DNA of 64,000 nucleotides from Acidocella sp. KAb 2-4 (GTDB taxonomy: Bacteria; Pseudomonadota; Alphaproteobacteria; Acetobacterales; Acetobacteraceae). Positions 54,157 to 63,301 of the stretch are shown one piece after another (within the stretch, counting starts at the first letter, position 1; every line of letters begins with the position of its first letter). The notes beneath the pieces are model-generated. The model was given only the letters and a program-made list of their open reading frames with translations. It did not search any database and was not told the DNA's origin. Location of the stretch: NCBI RefSeq assembly GCF_020567705.1, contig NZ_JAJDJU010000012.1, positions 1 to 64,000 of the forward strand, written 5' to 3'. A program made the translations under genes and the position numbers.

Positions 54157-56874
54157 ATGCCGGTGACGTTTTCCGCCGAGGATTTTGACCGCGTCTTCGA
54201 TTCTTCGGTGATCCGCCGCGCGCAGAGCCTCATCGCCCTGGGCTTCGTCAAGGATGTCTCGCTGCAAGGCGACACCATCGACGCCTTGGTTGAAGACATG
54301 GACGGCACCAAGCGCACCTGCTCGATGACCCCGGAGAAAAAGGGCAGCCGCATCTCCTTCGCCGAGCGCGAATGCTCTTGCGGCGAGCGCGGCTGCCGCC
54401 ACCTGGCCGCCACCGCGCTGGCGGCGCTGGCCAAATTCCCGCAGCTGCGCAAACAGGCGCCCAAGCAGCTCATCGACACCATCATCCCCGCGCGCGAGCG
54501 CCCGCCGGCGCCGGCCGCCGCCCCGCGCATCCGCGCCACCGGGCGCCGCCCCAAGGCCGCCAATCTGCTGCTGCCCGCCATGCCCGAGGCCCCTGAGCCC
54601 GGCGCCACCATCCTGGATCGCCAAGCCACCCCGGTGCTGCGCCTGCGCCGGGTGCACGGGCCAGATGAGTTCAACCGCCAGCGCATGATCGACGTGCTGA
54701 CGCTCGATTTCGACTATGGCGGCGTGCGCGTGGACGGCGCGGATGAAAACCCCTTCATCCGCATCAAATCCGCCGGGCAGATCGCCTTCATCCGCCGCGA
54801 GATCGCCGCAGAGGCCGAGGCGCTAGATCAGCTCCGCCCCGACGGCTTCGTGCAGATGCGCGTGGCCGACGGCAAATCCGCCCGCGGCCAGCGCGTGCTG
54901 GTGTTCCGTGGCCAGGAATCAGCGGCCAAATGGCACCATTTCGTCGCCGTGCGCGTGCCCGAGCTCACCGCGCTCGGCTGGCTCAGCCATATCGACGCCA
55001 ATTTCGGCCCGCAGCTGGCCGAGAATGTCGGCAATCTCGATGTGAAGGTGGAGGACGGCGAGGCCGGCACCTTCAGCCTGGAATTCGGCGTCGAGGTGGA
55101 TGGCGAGCGCATCCCGCTGCTGCCGATCCTGGAAAACCTGCTCAACAAGGGCGGCATCGACGCCGCGCAGATCGTCGAGGGCGAGATCATCACCAGCCTG
55201 GAGGATGGGCGGGTGGTCAAGCTCCCGGCCGACCGCATCCGCCGCCTGCTGGCGGTGATGGGCGATCTCATCGAATCCGCCGGGCGCACCACCGAGAAAT
55301 CGCTGGTGTTGCCCGTGGGAGCCGCCGCCACGGTGCTGGAGCTGGAGGATGTGCTCACCACCTCCTGGCAGAACGCGGCGGATATCGAGGCTTATGTCGA
55401 GCGCTTCCGGGGCGAGCCAGATATCATCCCGGTCGAGATCCCGCCCGAATTCAAGGCCGCGCTGCGCCCCTACCAGCAGCACGGCGTGGACTGGCTGCAA
55501 CATCTCGCCTCCTACGGGCTGGGCGGCTTCCTGGCCGATGACATGGGCCTGGGCAAAACGGCGCAGACCATCGCCAATATCTGCGTGGAATACGCCGCCG
55601 GGCGGCTCACCGCCCCCGCACTCATCGTCGTGCCCACCTCGCTCGTCGCCAACTGGACCGCCGAGCTGGCCAAATTCGCACCGCATCTGAAGGTGGTGGT
55701 GCTGCACGGGCTGGAGCGGCACGAAAAGCGCGAGCGGCTGGACGATGTGAATGTCGTCGTCACCACCTACACGGTGCTGACCCGCGATATCGAGGAGATG
55801 AAGCCCCTGCCCTGGCATCTGGTGGTGCTGGACGAGGCGCAGGCCATCAAATCGCCCGAGGCGCGCGCCACCCGCGCGGTCTGCCAGCTCAAGACCACCA
55901 ACAAGATCTGCCTCTCCGGCACCCCGATCGAGAACAATCTCGACGAGCTATGGTCGCAATTCGCCTTCCTCATGCCCGGCCTGCTGGGCGACCGCCGCGG
56001 CTTCACCAAGCGCTTCCGCACGCCGATCGAGAAAAACGGCGACCCGGTGGTGCGCGCGCAGCTGGTCAACCGCATCCAGCCCTTCATCCTGCGCCGCACC
56101 AAGCAGGAGGTGGCGACCGAGCTGCCGCCCAAGCACACCATCCTGCGCCGCATCACCCTGGCCCCCGACCAGCGCGAACTCTACGAGACCATCCGCGGCA
56201 CGCTGTATGAGACGGTGAAGGAACAGATGGCCGAGCGCACCCTGGCGCAAAGCCGCGTCATCGTGCTCGACGCGCTGCTCAAGCTGCGCCAAGCCTGCTG
56301 CGACCCGCGTTTGGTACGCATCGGCAACTCCACCGGTGTGGAGAGCTCGGCCAAGCTCGACGATCTGATGGAGATGCTGAACGAGCTGATCCCCGAGGGG
56401 CGGCGGATCCTGGTGTTCTCGCAGTTCACCTCGATGCTCGACCTGATCAAGCCGCGCCTCGACGAAGCCGGCATCCGGTTCGTGGAGCTGCGCGGCGACA
56501 CGCGTGACCGCGCCACCCCGGTGCAGCGCTTCGAGGCGGGTGAGGTGCCGGTGTTCCTGATCTCGCTGAAGGCGGGCGGGCGCGGGCTCAACCTGACCTC
56601 GGCGGATACCGTGATCCATTACGACCCGTGGTGGAACCCGGCGGTGGAAGCCCAGGCCTCCGACCGCGCGCACCGCATTGGCCAGACCAAATCGGTGTTC
56701 GTCTACAAGCTCATCGCCACCGAGACGGTGGAGGAGCGCATCCTGGAGCTGCAACAGCGCAAGGCGGAGCTGGCGAGCATCGCCTTCCAGGAGGGCGGCG
56801 GCATGGCCTTCAACGCCGAGGATATCGACTTCCTGTTCGGCGCCGACGCCCCGGCGGAGGCCGCGGCGGCGTAG
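54157..56874 (+). CDS. SNF2-family helicase with SWIM-type zinc-binding N-terminus
   Basis: 905 residues. The N-terminal region contains the SWIM-like CSCGERGCRH (about residue 75-84), then a linker and SNF2-associated domain (about 180-430). The SNF2 ATPase has DDMGLGKTAQT near 460 and VVLDEAQAIKS near 556, and the helicase C-terminal domain has SLKAGGRGLNLT and QASDRAHRIGQTKSVFVYKL. These are DNA translocases that remodel protein-DNA complexes, role in bacteria poorly defined. Its stop overlaps the sulfotransferase GTG by one base. Confidence 0.93.
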   Translation: MPVTFSAEDFDRVFDSSVIRRAQSLIALGFVKDVSLQGDTIDALVEDMDGTKRTCSMTPEKKGSRISFAERECSCGERGCRHLAATALAALAKFPQLRKQAPKQLIDTIIPARERPPAPAAAPRIRATGRRPKAANLLLPAMPEAPEPGATILDRQATPVLRLRRVHGPDEFNRQRMIDVLTLDFDYGGVRVDGADENPFIRIKSAGQIAFIRREIAAEAEALDQLRPDGFVQMRVADGKSARGQRVLVFRGQESAAKWHHFVAVRVPELTALGWLSHIDANFGPQLAENVGNLDVKVEDGEAGTFSLEFGVEVDGERIPLLPILENLLNKGGIDAAQIVEGEIITSLEDGRVVKLPADRIRRLLAVMGDLIESAGRTTEKSLVLPVGAAATVLELEDVLTTSWQNAADIEAYVERFRGEPDIIPVEIPPEFKAALRPYQQHGVDWLQHLASYGLGGFLADDMGLGKTAQTIANICVEYAAGRLTAPALIVVPTSLVANWTAELAKFAPHLKVVVLHGLERHEKRERLDDVNVVVTTYTVLTRDIEEMKPLPWHLVVLDEAQAIKSPEARATRAVCQLKTTNKICLSGTPIENNLDELWSQFAFLMPGLLGDRRGFTKRFRTPIEKNGDPVVRAQLVNRIQPFILRRTKQEVATELPPKHTILRRITLAPDQRELYETIRGTLYETVKEQMAERTLAQSRVIVLDALLKLRQACCDPRLVRIGNSTGVESSAKLDDLMEMLNELIPEGRRILVFSQFTSMLDLIKPRLDEAGIRFVELRGDTRDRATPVQRFEAGEVPVFLISLKAGGRGLNLTSADTVIHYDPWWNPAVEAQASDRAHRIGQTKSVFVYKLIATETVEERILELQQRKAELASIAFQEGGGMAFNAEDIDFLFGADAPAEAAAA

Positions 56875-57677
56875 TGGGCAAGATCGTCTGGATCGCCTCC
56901 TACCCCAAATCGGGCAATACCTGGGTCCGGGCCTTTCTGCACAACTACCTGGCGCCGCAGGCCGCGCCGCGCCGCATCAACGCGCTGGAGGAAGTCTCGG
57001 TAACAGAATGCGCCGCCGCCCTCTACCACGCCCCCGGCGCCACGCCGCCCCCCGAACAGGTGCAGGCGCTGCGCCCTGCGGTGCATGAGCGCCTGACCCG
57101 GCTGCGCCCCGGCCCGGTTTTCGTGAAGACGCATAACGCCAACCTCGCCCTGCATGGCGTGCCGCTCTGCACCCCGGCGCACACGGCGGGCGCGCTCTAC
57201 ATGGTGCGCGACCCGCGCGATATCGCCCTCTCTTTCGCCGCCTATACCGGGCGCGATATGGATGAGATCATCGCCTTCATGGAAAATCCCGGTGCGGCCA
57301 ATGCCAGCGACGGCGCGCAGGTGCTCGAACTGCTCTCAGATTGGAGCGCGCATGTGCGCTCCTGGGTGGCGGCGCCGAACCGGCTGCTCACGCGCTATGA
57401 AGACCTGCTGGCCGCGCCTGAGCGCTATTTCGCGCGCATCATCCGCTTTCTTGGCGCCAGCGAGGTGGACGCCCAGCGCCTCACTCGCGCCATCGAGTTC
57501 AGCAGCTTCAAGAGCCTTTCGGCGCAGGAGGCTGCCGAGGGCTACCGCGCGGGCGGCAAGGGTAAATTCTTCCGCCAAGGCCAAGCCGGGCAATGGCGCG
57601 AGTGCCTAACCCCCGTCCAGGCCCAGCGCATCACCGCCGCGCATGGCGAGGTGATGCGCGAACTCGGGTATCTTTAG
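56874..57677 (+). CDS. Sulfotransferase domain protein
   Basis: 267 residues, GTG start at 56874-56876 sharing one base with the helicase stop. The 5'-phosphosulfate loop SYPKSGNTWVRAFLHNYL and the 3'-phosphate motif MVRDPRDIALSFA mark PAPS binding; a His/Lys pair in VFVKTHNA is catalytic-like. It would transfer sulfate from PAPS to an alcohol or amine acceptor of unknown identity. Its 3' end overlaps trpS tail-to-tail by 4 bases (57674-57677). Confidence 0.88.
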   Translation: MGKIVWIASYPKSGNTWVRAFLHNYLAPQAAPRRINALEEVSVTECAAALYHAPGATPPPEQVQALRPAVHERLTRLRPGPVFVKTHNANLALHGVPLCTPAHTAGALYMVRDPRDIALSFAAYTGRDMDEIIAFMENPGAANASDGAQVLELLSDWSAHVRSWVAAPNRLLTRYEDLLAAPERYFARIIRFLGASEVDAQRLTRAIEFSSFKSLSAQEAAEGYRAGGKGKFFRQGQAGQWRECLTPVQAQRITAAHGEVMRELGYL

Positions 57678-58675
57678 CGCGGCAAAAACCCGACCAGCCG
57701 CTCCGCCTCCGCCACGATCGGCTCCGCGATCGCCTCGGCCTTGCGCGCGCCCTCGCGCAGCATGTGGTCGAGCGACGTCGGGTCGTTGAGATATTCGCGC
57801 GTGCGGTGGCCAATCGGCTCGACATGCGCGATCAGCGCCTCGGCCAGCTGCTCCTTGAACGGCCCGAATCCCGCCCCGGCGAAGCGATGCAGCACCTCGC
57901 TCACCTTATGCCCGGTGATGGCGGCATAGATGCCGACGAGGTTGCGCGCCTCGGGCCGGGCGTCGAGATCATGCACATGTTCGGGCAGCGGCTCCGGGTC
58001 GGTCTTGGCCTTGCGGATCTTCTGCGCGATCACATCCGCCGTGTCGGTCATGTTGATGCGCGACATGTCGGACGGGTCCGATTTGCTCATCTTCTTGGTG
58101 CCGTCGCGCAGGCTCATCACGCGCGCGCTCTCCTTCAGCACCAGCGGCTCGACGCGCGGGAAGAACGCCACGCCGAAATCATGGTTGAATTTCTCGGCGA
58201 TGTCGTTGGCCAGCTCGATATGCTGGAGCTGGTCGTCGCCCACCGGCACGCGCGTGGCGTGATAGGCGTGGATGTCGGCGGCCATCAGATTGGGGTAGGT
58301 GAACAGCCCGGTGGAGACTTCCTCCTGGTTCTTGCCCGCCTTGTCCTTGAACTGGGTCATCCGCTTGAGCCAGCCCATGCGCGCCACGCAGTTGAAGATC
58401 CAGGCCAGCCGCGCATGCGCGCTCACCGCCGATTGATGGAACAGGATGCTGCGCTCGGTGTCGATGCCGCAGGCCAGCAGCAGCGCCGCCATCTGGCGGG
58501 TCTGCTCGCGCAGGCCCGCCGGGTCCTGCCAGGTGGTGATCGCGTGCAGATCGACGAGGCAATAGATGCACTCGTCCTCCCCCTGCTGCAGCGCCACCCA
58601 GTTGCGCAGGGCGCCGAGATAATTGCCAAGGGTCGCGATGCCGGTCGGCTGAATGCCGGAGAATATGCGTGCCAT
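57674..58675 (-). CDS. trpS: Tryptophanyl-tRNA synthetase
   Basis: 333 residues, the usual bacterial size. Class I signatures: FSGIQPTGIATLGNYLGAL (HIGH-equivalent) and TKKMSKSDPS (KMSKS). Start ATG 58673-58675 (MARIFSGIQ); the longer frame covers the murJ 3' end. It follows murJ by 32 bases on the same strand and is the last gene of a CHAP-murJ-trpS run. Confidence 0.96.
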   Translation of the reverse strand: MARIFSGIQPTGIATLGNYLGALRNWVALQQGEDECIYCLVDLHAITTWQDPAGLREQTRQMAALLLACGIDTERSILFHQSAVSAHARLAWIFNCVARMGWLKRMTQFKDKAGKNQEEVSTGLFTYPNLMAADIHAYHATRVPVGDDQLQHIELANDIAEKFNHDFGVAFFPRVEPLVLKESARVMSLRDGTKKMSKSDPSDMSRINMTDTADVIAQKIRKAKTDPEPLPEHVHDLDARPEARNLVGIYAAITGHKVSEVLHRFAGAGFGPFKEQLAEALIAHVEPIGHRTREYLNDPTSLDHMLREGARKAEAIAEPIVAEAERLVGFLPR

Positions 58676-58707
58676 GGCGCCCGGTTTCGCCGCCTTTTCG
58701 GCTGCGG

Positions 58708-60249
58708 TCAACCGGCGGCGCGGGCGCGGCGGCGGCGCAGGATGCGCAGCACCTCGTCCAGCGCGAATGCCCGCAGCAGAATCCCCGGCCCGAAATAAAA
58801 CACCGCCCCCACCGCCACCAGAAGCAAAAACTCGGGGATATTGCTCTTGCCCGCGGGCAGCAGCCGCTCGGCGCCATAAATCGCCACCGCCATCACCGCC
58901 CCGCTGAGCAGAATGCGCGGCACGCGCTGGCGCGAGAGCGCATCCAGCGTGAAATGCCCACGCCGGCGCAGCAACACCAGCAGCAGCGCGGCGTTGAAGG
59001 CGGAGGACAGCGTGGTCGCCAGCGCCGGGCCAACCGCCTTGAGCGGATGCATGAACACAAGGTTGAGGCACAAATTGAGCGCCACGGCGGCGATGCCGAT
59101 CTTCAGCGGCGCCATCGTGTCGCCGCGCGCGTAGAAGCCGGGGGTGAACACCTTGACCAGCGCGAACACCGGCAGCCCGAGCGCGAAGGCCGCCAGCGAA
59201 TGCCCGGCCAGGATCGCGTTATGCTCGGTGAACGCCCCGCGCACGAACAGCACATCCATCACCGCCTTGCCCGCCACCGCCAGTCCCACCGCCGCGGGCA
59301 GGGTGAGCATCAGCACCGATTCCAGCGCCCGGTTCATCGCGGTGCTGGCCTCGCCCTCTTCGCCCAGGGCGATATGGCGCGTCACCATCGGCAGCAGCGC
59401 GGTGCCCGCGGCGGTGCCGATCACACCCAGCGGCAGCTGGTTCACGCGGTCGGCGTAATACAGGATGGAGACCGACCCGGCGGGCAGCAGGGTGCCGATG
59501 ATGATGTCGATGGAAACATTGAGCTGCGTCACCCCCGCCCCCAGCAGCGCCGGCCCCATGCGCCGGAACAGCGACCGGATGCGCGGCGAGAAGCGCAGCC
59601 GGGGCATGGTGAAGCGCATCCCCGCCCGGCGGATCGCCCACACCACCAGCCCCAGCTGCGCGATGCCCGAGACAGTGATACCCCAGGCCAGCGCGAAGCC
59701 CGGATTGGCGGTATAAGGCGCCAGCCCCAGCATCGCGGCGATGGCGAACACGTTGAACAGCACCGGCGCCGCCGCCGCCGCGGCAAAGCGGCTCATGGCG
59801 TTGAGCACGCCCGAAAACAGCGCGGTGAGGCAGACGAAGAACAGATAGGGGAACATGATGCGCGTGAGCGCCACGGCCAGGGCGAATTTGCCGCCATTGC
59901 CCGCGAAGCCCGGCGCCAGCACATACAGCACCCAGGGCATGAAGATCTCGCCCAGGATCGTCAGCCCGCCCAGCCACAGCGCCATCACCGCCGTCGTCTC
60001 CTCGGCGAAGCTGGTGGCGGCCTCGAGGCCCTCCTGGTGCATGATGGCGGAGATGCTGGGCACGAAGGCGGCGTTGAACGCGCCCTCGCCAAACAGGCGG
60101 CGGAACAGGTTGGGCAGGCGCAGCGCCACGAAGAAGGCATCGGCCACCGGCCCGGTGCCAAGCACGGCGGCGATCAGGATATCCCTGGCGAAGCCGAGAA
60201 CGCGGCTCGCCATCGTCCAGGCCCCAACGGTAAACGCGCCGCGTATCAT
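58708..60249 (-). CDS. murJ: MurJ, lipid II flippase
   Basis: 513 residues, about 14 membrane helices, MOP/MVF family. Opening TMASRVLGFARDILIAAVLG, then ADAFFVALRLPNLFRRLFGEGAFNAAFVP, the diagnostic MurJ block. It flips lipid II across the inner membrane for peptidoglycan synthesis. The start overlaps the CHAP lipoprotein stop (ATGA at 60246-60249). Confidence 0.95.
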   Translation of the reverse strand: MIRGAFTVGAWTMASRVLGFARDILIAAVLGTGPVADAFFVALRLPNLFRRLFGEGAFNAAFVPSISAIMHQEGLEAATSFAEETTAVMALWLGGLTILGEIFMPWVLYVLAPGFAGNGGKFALAVALTRIMFPYLFFVCLTALFSGVLNAMSRFAAAAAAPVLFNVFAIAAMLGLAPYTANPGFALAWGITVSGIAQLGLVVWAIRRAGMRFTMPRLRFSPRIRSLFRRMGPALLGAGVTQLNVSIDIIIGTLLPAGSVSILYYADRVNQLPLGVIGTAAGTALLPMVTRHIALGEEGEASTAMNRALESVLMLTLPAAVGLAVAGKAVMDVLFVRGAFTEHNAILAGHSLAAFALGLPVFALVKVFTPGFYARGDTMAPLKIGIAAVALNLCLNLVFMHPLKAVGPALATTLSSAFNAALLLVLLRRRGHFTLDALSRQRVPRILLSGAVMAVAIYGAERLLPAGKSNIPEFLLLVAVGAVFYFGPGILLRAFALDEVLRILRRRRARAAG

Positions 60250-60731
60250 GGCCGTGCCTTAGTCGATTCATCGGGCCGGATAAACCCGTAGGTCGGATAA
60301 ACCCGCGCCCCCAGGGCATGCGCCGGCTCATACCATACGCGCACCGCCGTCCAGTCATTGCAAGGCGACACATCCACCACGGGCTGGTCCCGCTCGATCC
60401 GGTGCGGCAGCCAGTTGGCCTGGGTGACGCGGATCTCCCGCGCATCCTCGACCGCCGTCACCACCGCCAGATGCCCCACCCGCATGCCGCCATGCGGGGC
60501 GAACACCAGCACCGCGCCGGGGCTCGGCGCCTGGCTGCGCGGATACACGCCCGCCGCCTCGTCCCACCATTGATAAGCGTCACCGCTGAGGTCGATGCCC
60601 GAGACCGCGCGCGCATAGGGCACGCAGCTCAGCCGCGTCGGCGCGCCGAAATGGCTGGGCGAGACGAGGCGCGGCCCGGCGCAGGCGGCCAGAGCGAGGC
60701 AGGGCAGCAGGGCAAGGCGCAAGCGCGGCAT
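60246..60731 (-). CDS. CHAP-domain lipoprotein
   Basis: 161 residues. Lipoprotein signal with lipobox LALAAC, then a CHAP/NlpC-type domain: catalytic Cys in LSCVPYARAVSGIDLSGDA, His in RVGHLAVVTAVED and an Asn-containing TQANWL block. Such enzymes are peptidoglycan amidases or endopeptidases, plausible here because it is translationally coupled to murJ. The signal places it in the periplasm, membrane anchored. Confidence 0.82.
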   Translation of the reverse strand: MPRLRLALLPCLALAACAGPRLVSPSHFGAPTRLSCVPYARAVSGIDLSGDAYQWWDEAAGVYPRSQAPSPGAVLVFAPHGGMRVGHLAVVTAVEDAREIRVTQANWLPHRIERDQPVVDVSPCNDWTAVRVWYEPAHALGARVYPTYGFIRPDESTKARP

Positions 60732-60811
60732 CGGGCCGAATCTGGCGCAGGACGCCGCCGCGCCGCAAGCCCCGCTTGATCCGGCCCCGGCCTGAGACTA
60801 GCCTGCGCCCC

Positions 60812-61273
60812 ATGCCCGCGCTTTCCATGCATTCCCCGGTCGGGGATCTCACGCTGTTCGCGGAGGATGACGCCATTGTCGCGCTCGAATGGGGCTGGGG
60901 TAGCCATCAGGACCCCTCGCCCCTGCTGATCCGCGCCAAGGCGGCGCTCGACGCGTATTTCGACGAGGACGCCCCCCTCCCCGCCGATCTCCCGCTCAAC
61001 CCGCACGGCACCGCCTATCGCCAGAAGGTGTGGGCGGCGCTGCGGCAGATCCCGCTCGGCGAAACCCGCAGCTACGGCCAAATCGCCGCCCTCGCCGGCG
61101 GCTCCGCCCGCGCGGTGGGCGGCGCCAACGCCACCAACCCCATCCCCATCCTCATCCCGTGCCACCGCGTGCTGGGCAGCGCCGGGCTGGGCGGCTATTC
61201 CGGCGGCGATGGCCTCGCCACGAAACGCTACCTGCTCGATCTCGAACACCGCATCAGGGCCAGACACCGATGA
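60812..61273 (+). CDS. ogt: Methylated-DNA-[protein]-cysteine S-methyltransferase
   Basis: 153 residues from ATG 60812. The active-site motif PIPILIPCHRVLGSAGLGGYSGG holds the methyl-accepting Cys, and the helix block QIPLGETRSYGQIAALAGGSARAVGGA is the DNA-binding part. It repairs O6-alkylguanine by suicide transfer. Divergent from the CHAP-murJ-trpS run; the stop overlaps the next gene (ATGA). Confidence 0.93.
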   Translation: MPALSMHSPVGDLTLFAEDDAIVALEWGWGSHQDPSPLLIRAKAALDAYFDEDAPLPADLPLNPHGTAYRQKVWAALRQIPLGETRSYGQIAALAGGSARAVGGANATNPIPILIPCHRVLGSAGLGGYSGGDGLATKRYLLDLEHRIRARHR

Positions 61274-62241
61274 CCAAAGCCATCCGCATCCACTCCACCG
61301 GCGGCCCGGACGTGCTCAAATGGGAGCAGATCTCGACCCCCAACCCCGGCCCGCATGAAGCGCTGATCCGCCACGAGGCGGTCGGGCTCAATTTCATCGA
61401 CGTGTATTTCCGCAACGGCCTCTACAAAACCGCCCTGCCCGCCACCATCGGCATGGAAGGCGCTGGCGTGGTCGAGGCGGTGGGCGAGGCGGTAAGCCAT
61501 GTCGCCCCCGGCGACCGCGTGGCCTATGCCGGCGGCCCGCTCGGCGCCTATGCCACACACCGCGTGATCCCGGCCGACCGGCTGGTGAAGCTGCCCGAGG
61601 GCATTTCCAGCCAGACCGCCGCGGCGATGATGCTGCAAGGCATGACCGCGCAATTCCTCCTGCACCGCACCTTCAAGGTACAGAAGGGGCAGACCATCCT
61701 GGTGCATGCGGCGGCGGGCGGGGTCGGGCTGATCATGTGCCAATGGGCCGCGCATTTGGGGGCGGAGGTGATCGGCGTGGTCTCCACCGAGGCCAAGGCC
61801 GAGCTGGCCCGCGCCAACGGCGCCGCGCATGTCATCATCGGCCACGCCAATCTGGCGGCCGAGGTCAAGCGCATCACCGGCGGCGCCATGGTGCCGGTGG
61901 TGTATGACGGCGTCGGCAAGGACACGTTCAACGCCAGCCTGGATTGTCTGGCGCCATTCGGGCTGATGGTCTCGTTCGGCAACGCCTCCGGCCCGGTGCC
62001 GCCCGTCGATATCTCCATCCTCAACGCCAAGGGCAGCTTGTATCTCACCCGCCCCGGCTTCGCCACCTATACCGCCAACCCGGCCGACCTCAACGCCGCG
62101 GCCCAGGGCTTGTTCGCGGCCGTGCTGTCGGGCGCGATCAAGATCCAGGTCAACCAGACCTTCCCGCTGGCCGAGGCCGCCGCCGCCCATGCGGCGCTGG
62201 AAGCCCGCCAGACCACCGGCAGCTCGGTGCTGCTGCCCTGA
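61270..62241 (+). CDS. NADPH:quinone oxidoreductase (zeta-crystallin type MDR)
   Basis: 323 residues of the zinc-less medium-chain reductase family. VGLNFIDVYFRNGLYKTALP and GMEGAGVVEAVGEAV lie in the N-terminal domain, and the Rossmann motif HAAAGGVGLIMCQWAAHLGA binds NADPH. It reduces quinones. ATG overlaps the ogt stop by 4 bases. Confidence 0.92.
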   Translation: MTKAIRIHSTGGPDVLKWEQISTPNPGPHEALIRHEAVGLNFIDVYFRNGLYKTALPATIGMEGAGVVEAVGEAVSHVAPGDRVAYAGGPLGAYATHRVIPADRLVKLPEGISSQTAAAMMLQGMTAQFLLHRTFKVQKGQTILVHAAAGGVGLIMCQWAAHLGAEVIGVVSTEAKAELARANGAAHVIIGHANLAAEVKRITGGAMVPVVYDGVGKDTFNASLDCLAPFGLMVSFGNASGPVPPVDISILNAKGSLYLTRPGFATYTANPADLNAAAQGLFAAVLSGAIKIQVNQTFPLAEAAAAHAALEARQTTGSSVLLP

Positions 62242-62843
62242 GACCCGGCCTGCCGCTGCCCCTCGCCGCCTTTTGGGCGGCGCTGCTCTTCGCTAGCCTG
62301 CTCGGCATCCTCTGGGTGGACCAGCCCGTAGCCCTGCTCGGCGCCCCGCGCGGCCCGCTGCATTGGGTGTTTTCGGGGTTGGCCTCGCCCTCACTGCTGG
62401 CGCTGCCGGGGGCGGGGCTGTTCCTGCTCTGGGCGCTGGCGCAAAACTTGCGCGGGGTGGGGCGGCTGCATCCGCTCGGGCTGCGCCTCAGCCTCGCCGT
62501 GCTCGCCGCCACCGCCGCCAAGGATGAGCTGAAATGGCTCTTCGGCCGCCCCTGGCCGGAAGCCTGGCTCAAATACGGCATCTACGCCTTCCACCCCTTC
62601 GCCACAGGCGGGCTGTATGGCGGCTTCCCCTCGGGCCATACCGCCTATGTCTCGGCGCCGCTCGGGGTGCTGTGGGCGCTGCGCCCGGCGGGGCGGGCGC
62701 TTTACGCCGCCATCATCCTGGCGGTGATGCTCGGGCTGGTCGGCGCCGATTACCATTTCGTGTCCGACGTGCTGGGCGGGCTGCTCACCGGCACGTTCTG
62801 CGCCTGGGGCACGCTCGCCCTGCTCGGGCCGGAACGGGGCTAA
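62238..62843 (+). CDS. PAP2-family phosphatase, membrane protein
   Basis: About 201 residues, five or six membrane helices. PAP2 motifs: [14 protein letters not shown] (KxxxxxxRP), [14 protein letters not shown] (PSGH) and [12 protein letters not shown] (the third motif with catalytic His). The family dephosphorylates lipid phosphates such as undecaprenyl diphosphate. No ATG, GTG or TTG is suitably placed before the first helix; CTG at 62238-62240, overlapping the previous stop as CTGA, is the best candidate start. A start inside the reductase gene cannot be excluded. Its stop overlaps rnhA tail-to-tail. Confidence 0.8.
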   Translation: MRPGLPLPLAAFWAALLFASLLGILWVDQPVALLGAPRGPLHWVFSGLASPSLLALPGAGLFLLWALAQNLRGVGRLHPLGLRLSLAVLAATAAKDELKWLFGRPWPEAWLKYGIYAFHPFATGGLYGGFPSGHTAYVSAPLGVLWALRPAGRALYAAIILAVMLGLVGADYHFVSDVLGGLLTGTFCAWGTLALLGPERG

Positions 62844-63301
62844 CCCGCCCGCACCAGGTTTTCGCGCGCGGCGGTGGCCAGGGCGTCGGCGCGCTCGTTC
62901 ATCACATCGCCCGAATGCCCGCGCACCCAACGCCAGTCGATCTCATGCGGTTTCGCCGCCGCCAGCACGCGCTGCCATAAATCCATGTTCTTCACCGGGT
63001 CGCCGGTGGAGCTGCGCCAGTTCTTGCGCACCCAGCCAGTATGCCAGCGGGTGATGCCGTTCTTCAGATATTCGCTGTCGGTATGCAGCACCACCTTGCA
63101 CGGGCGGGTCAGGGCGGCGAGCGCCTCCGCCGCGGCGGTCAGCTCCATGCGGTTATTCGTGGTCTCGCCCTCGGCGCCCGAGAGTTCCTTCAGCGCGCCC
63201 TTGTATTTCAGGATCGCGCCCCAGCCCCCCGGCCCCGGATTCGGCTTGCAGCCGCCATCGGTCCAGATCTCGACGAGCGCCCCGGCGGTTTCAGAGTCCA
63301 T
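62840..63301 (-). CDS. rnhA: Ribonuclease HI
   Basis: 153 residues from ATG 63299-63301; a start 12 bases upstream is also possible. The four catalytic acids are visible: Asp15 in [12 protein letters not shown], Glu in NNRMELTAA, Asp in [11 protein letters not shown] and Asp in NERADALA. It removes RNA from RNA-DNA hybrids. It overlaps the end of the homoserine kinase gene by 11 bases on the same strand. Confidence 0.96.
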   Translation of the reverse strand: MDSETAGALVEIWTDGGCKPNPGPGGWGAILKYKGALKELSGAEGETTNNRMELTAAAEALAALTRPCKVVLHTDSEYLKNGITRWHTGWVRKNWRSSTGDPVKNMDLWQRVLAAAKPHEIDWRWVRGHSGDVMNERADALATAARENLVRAG

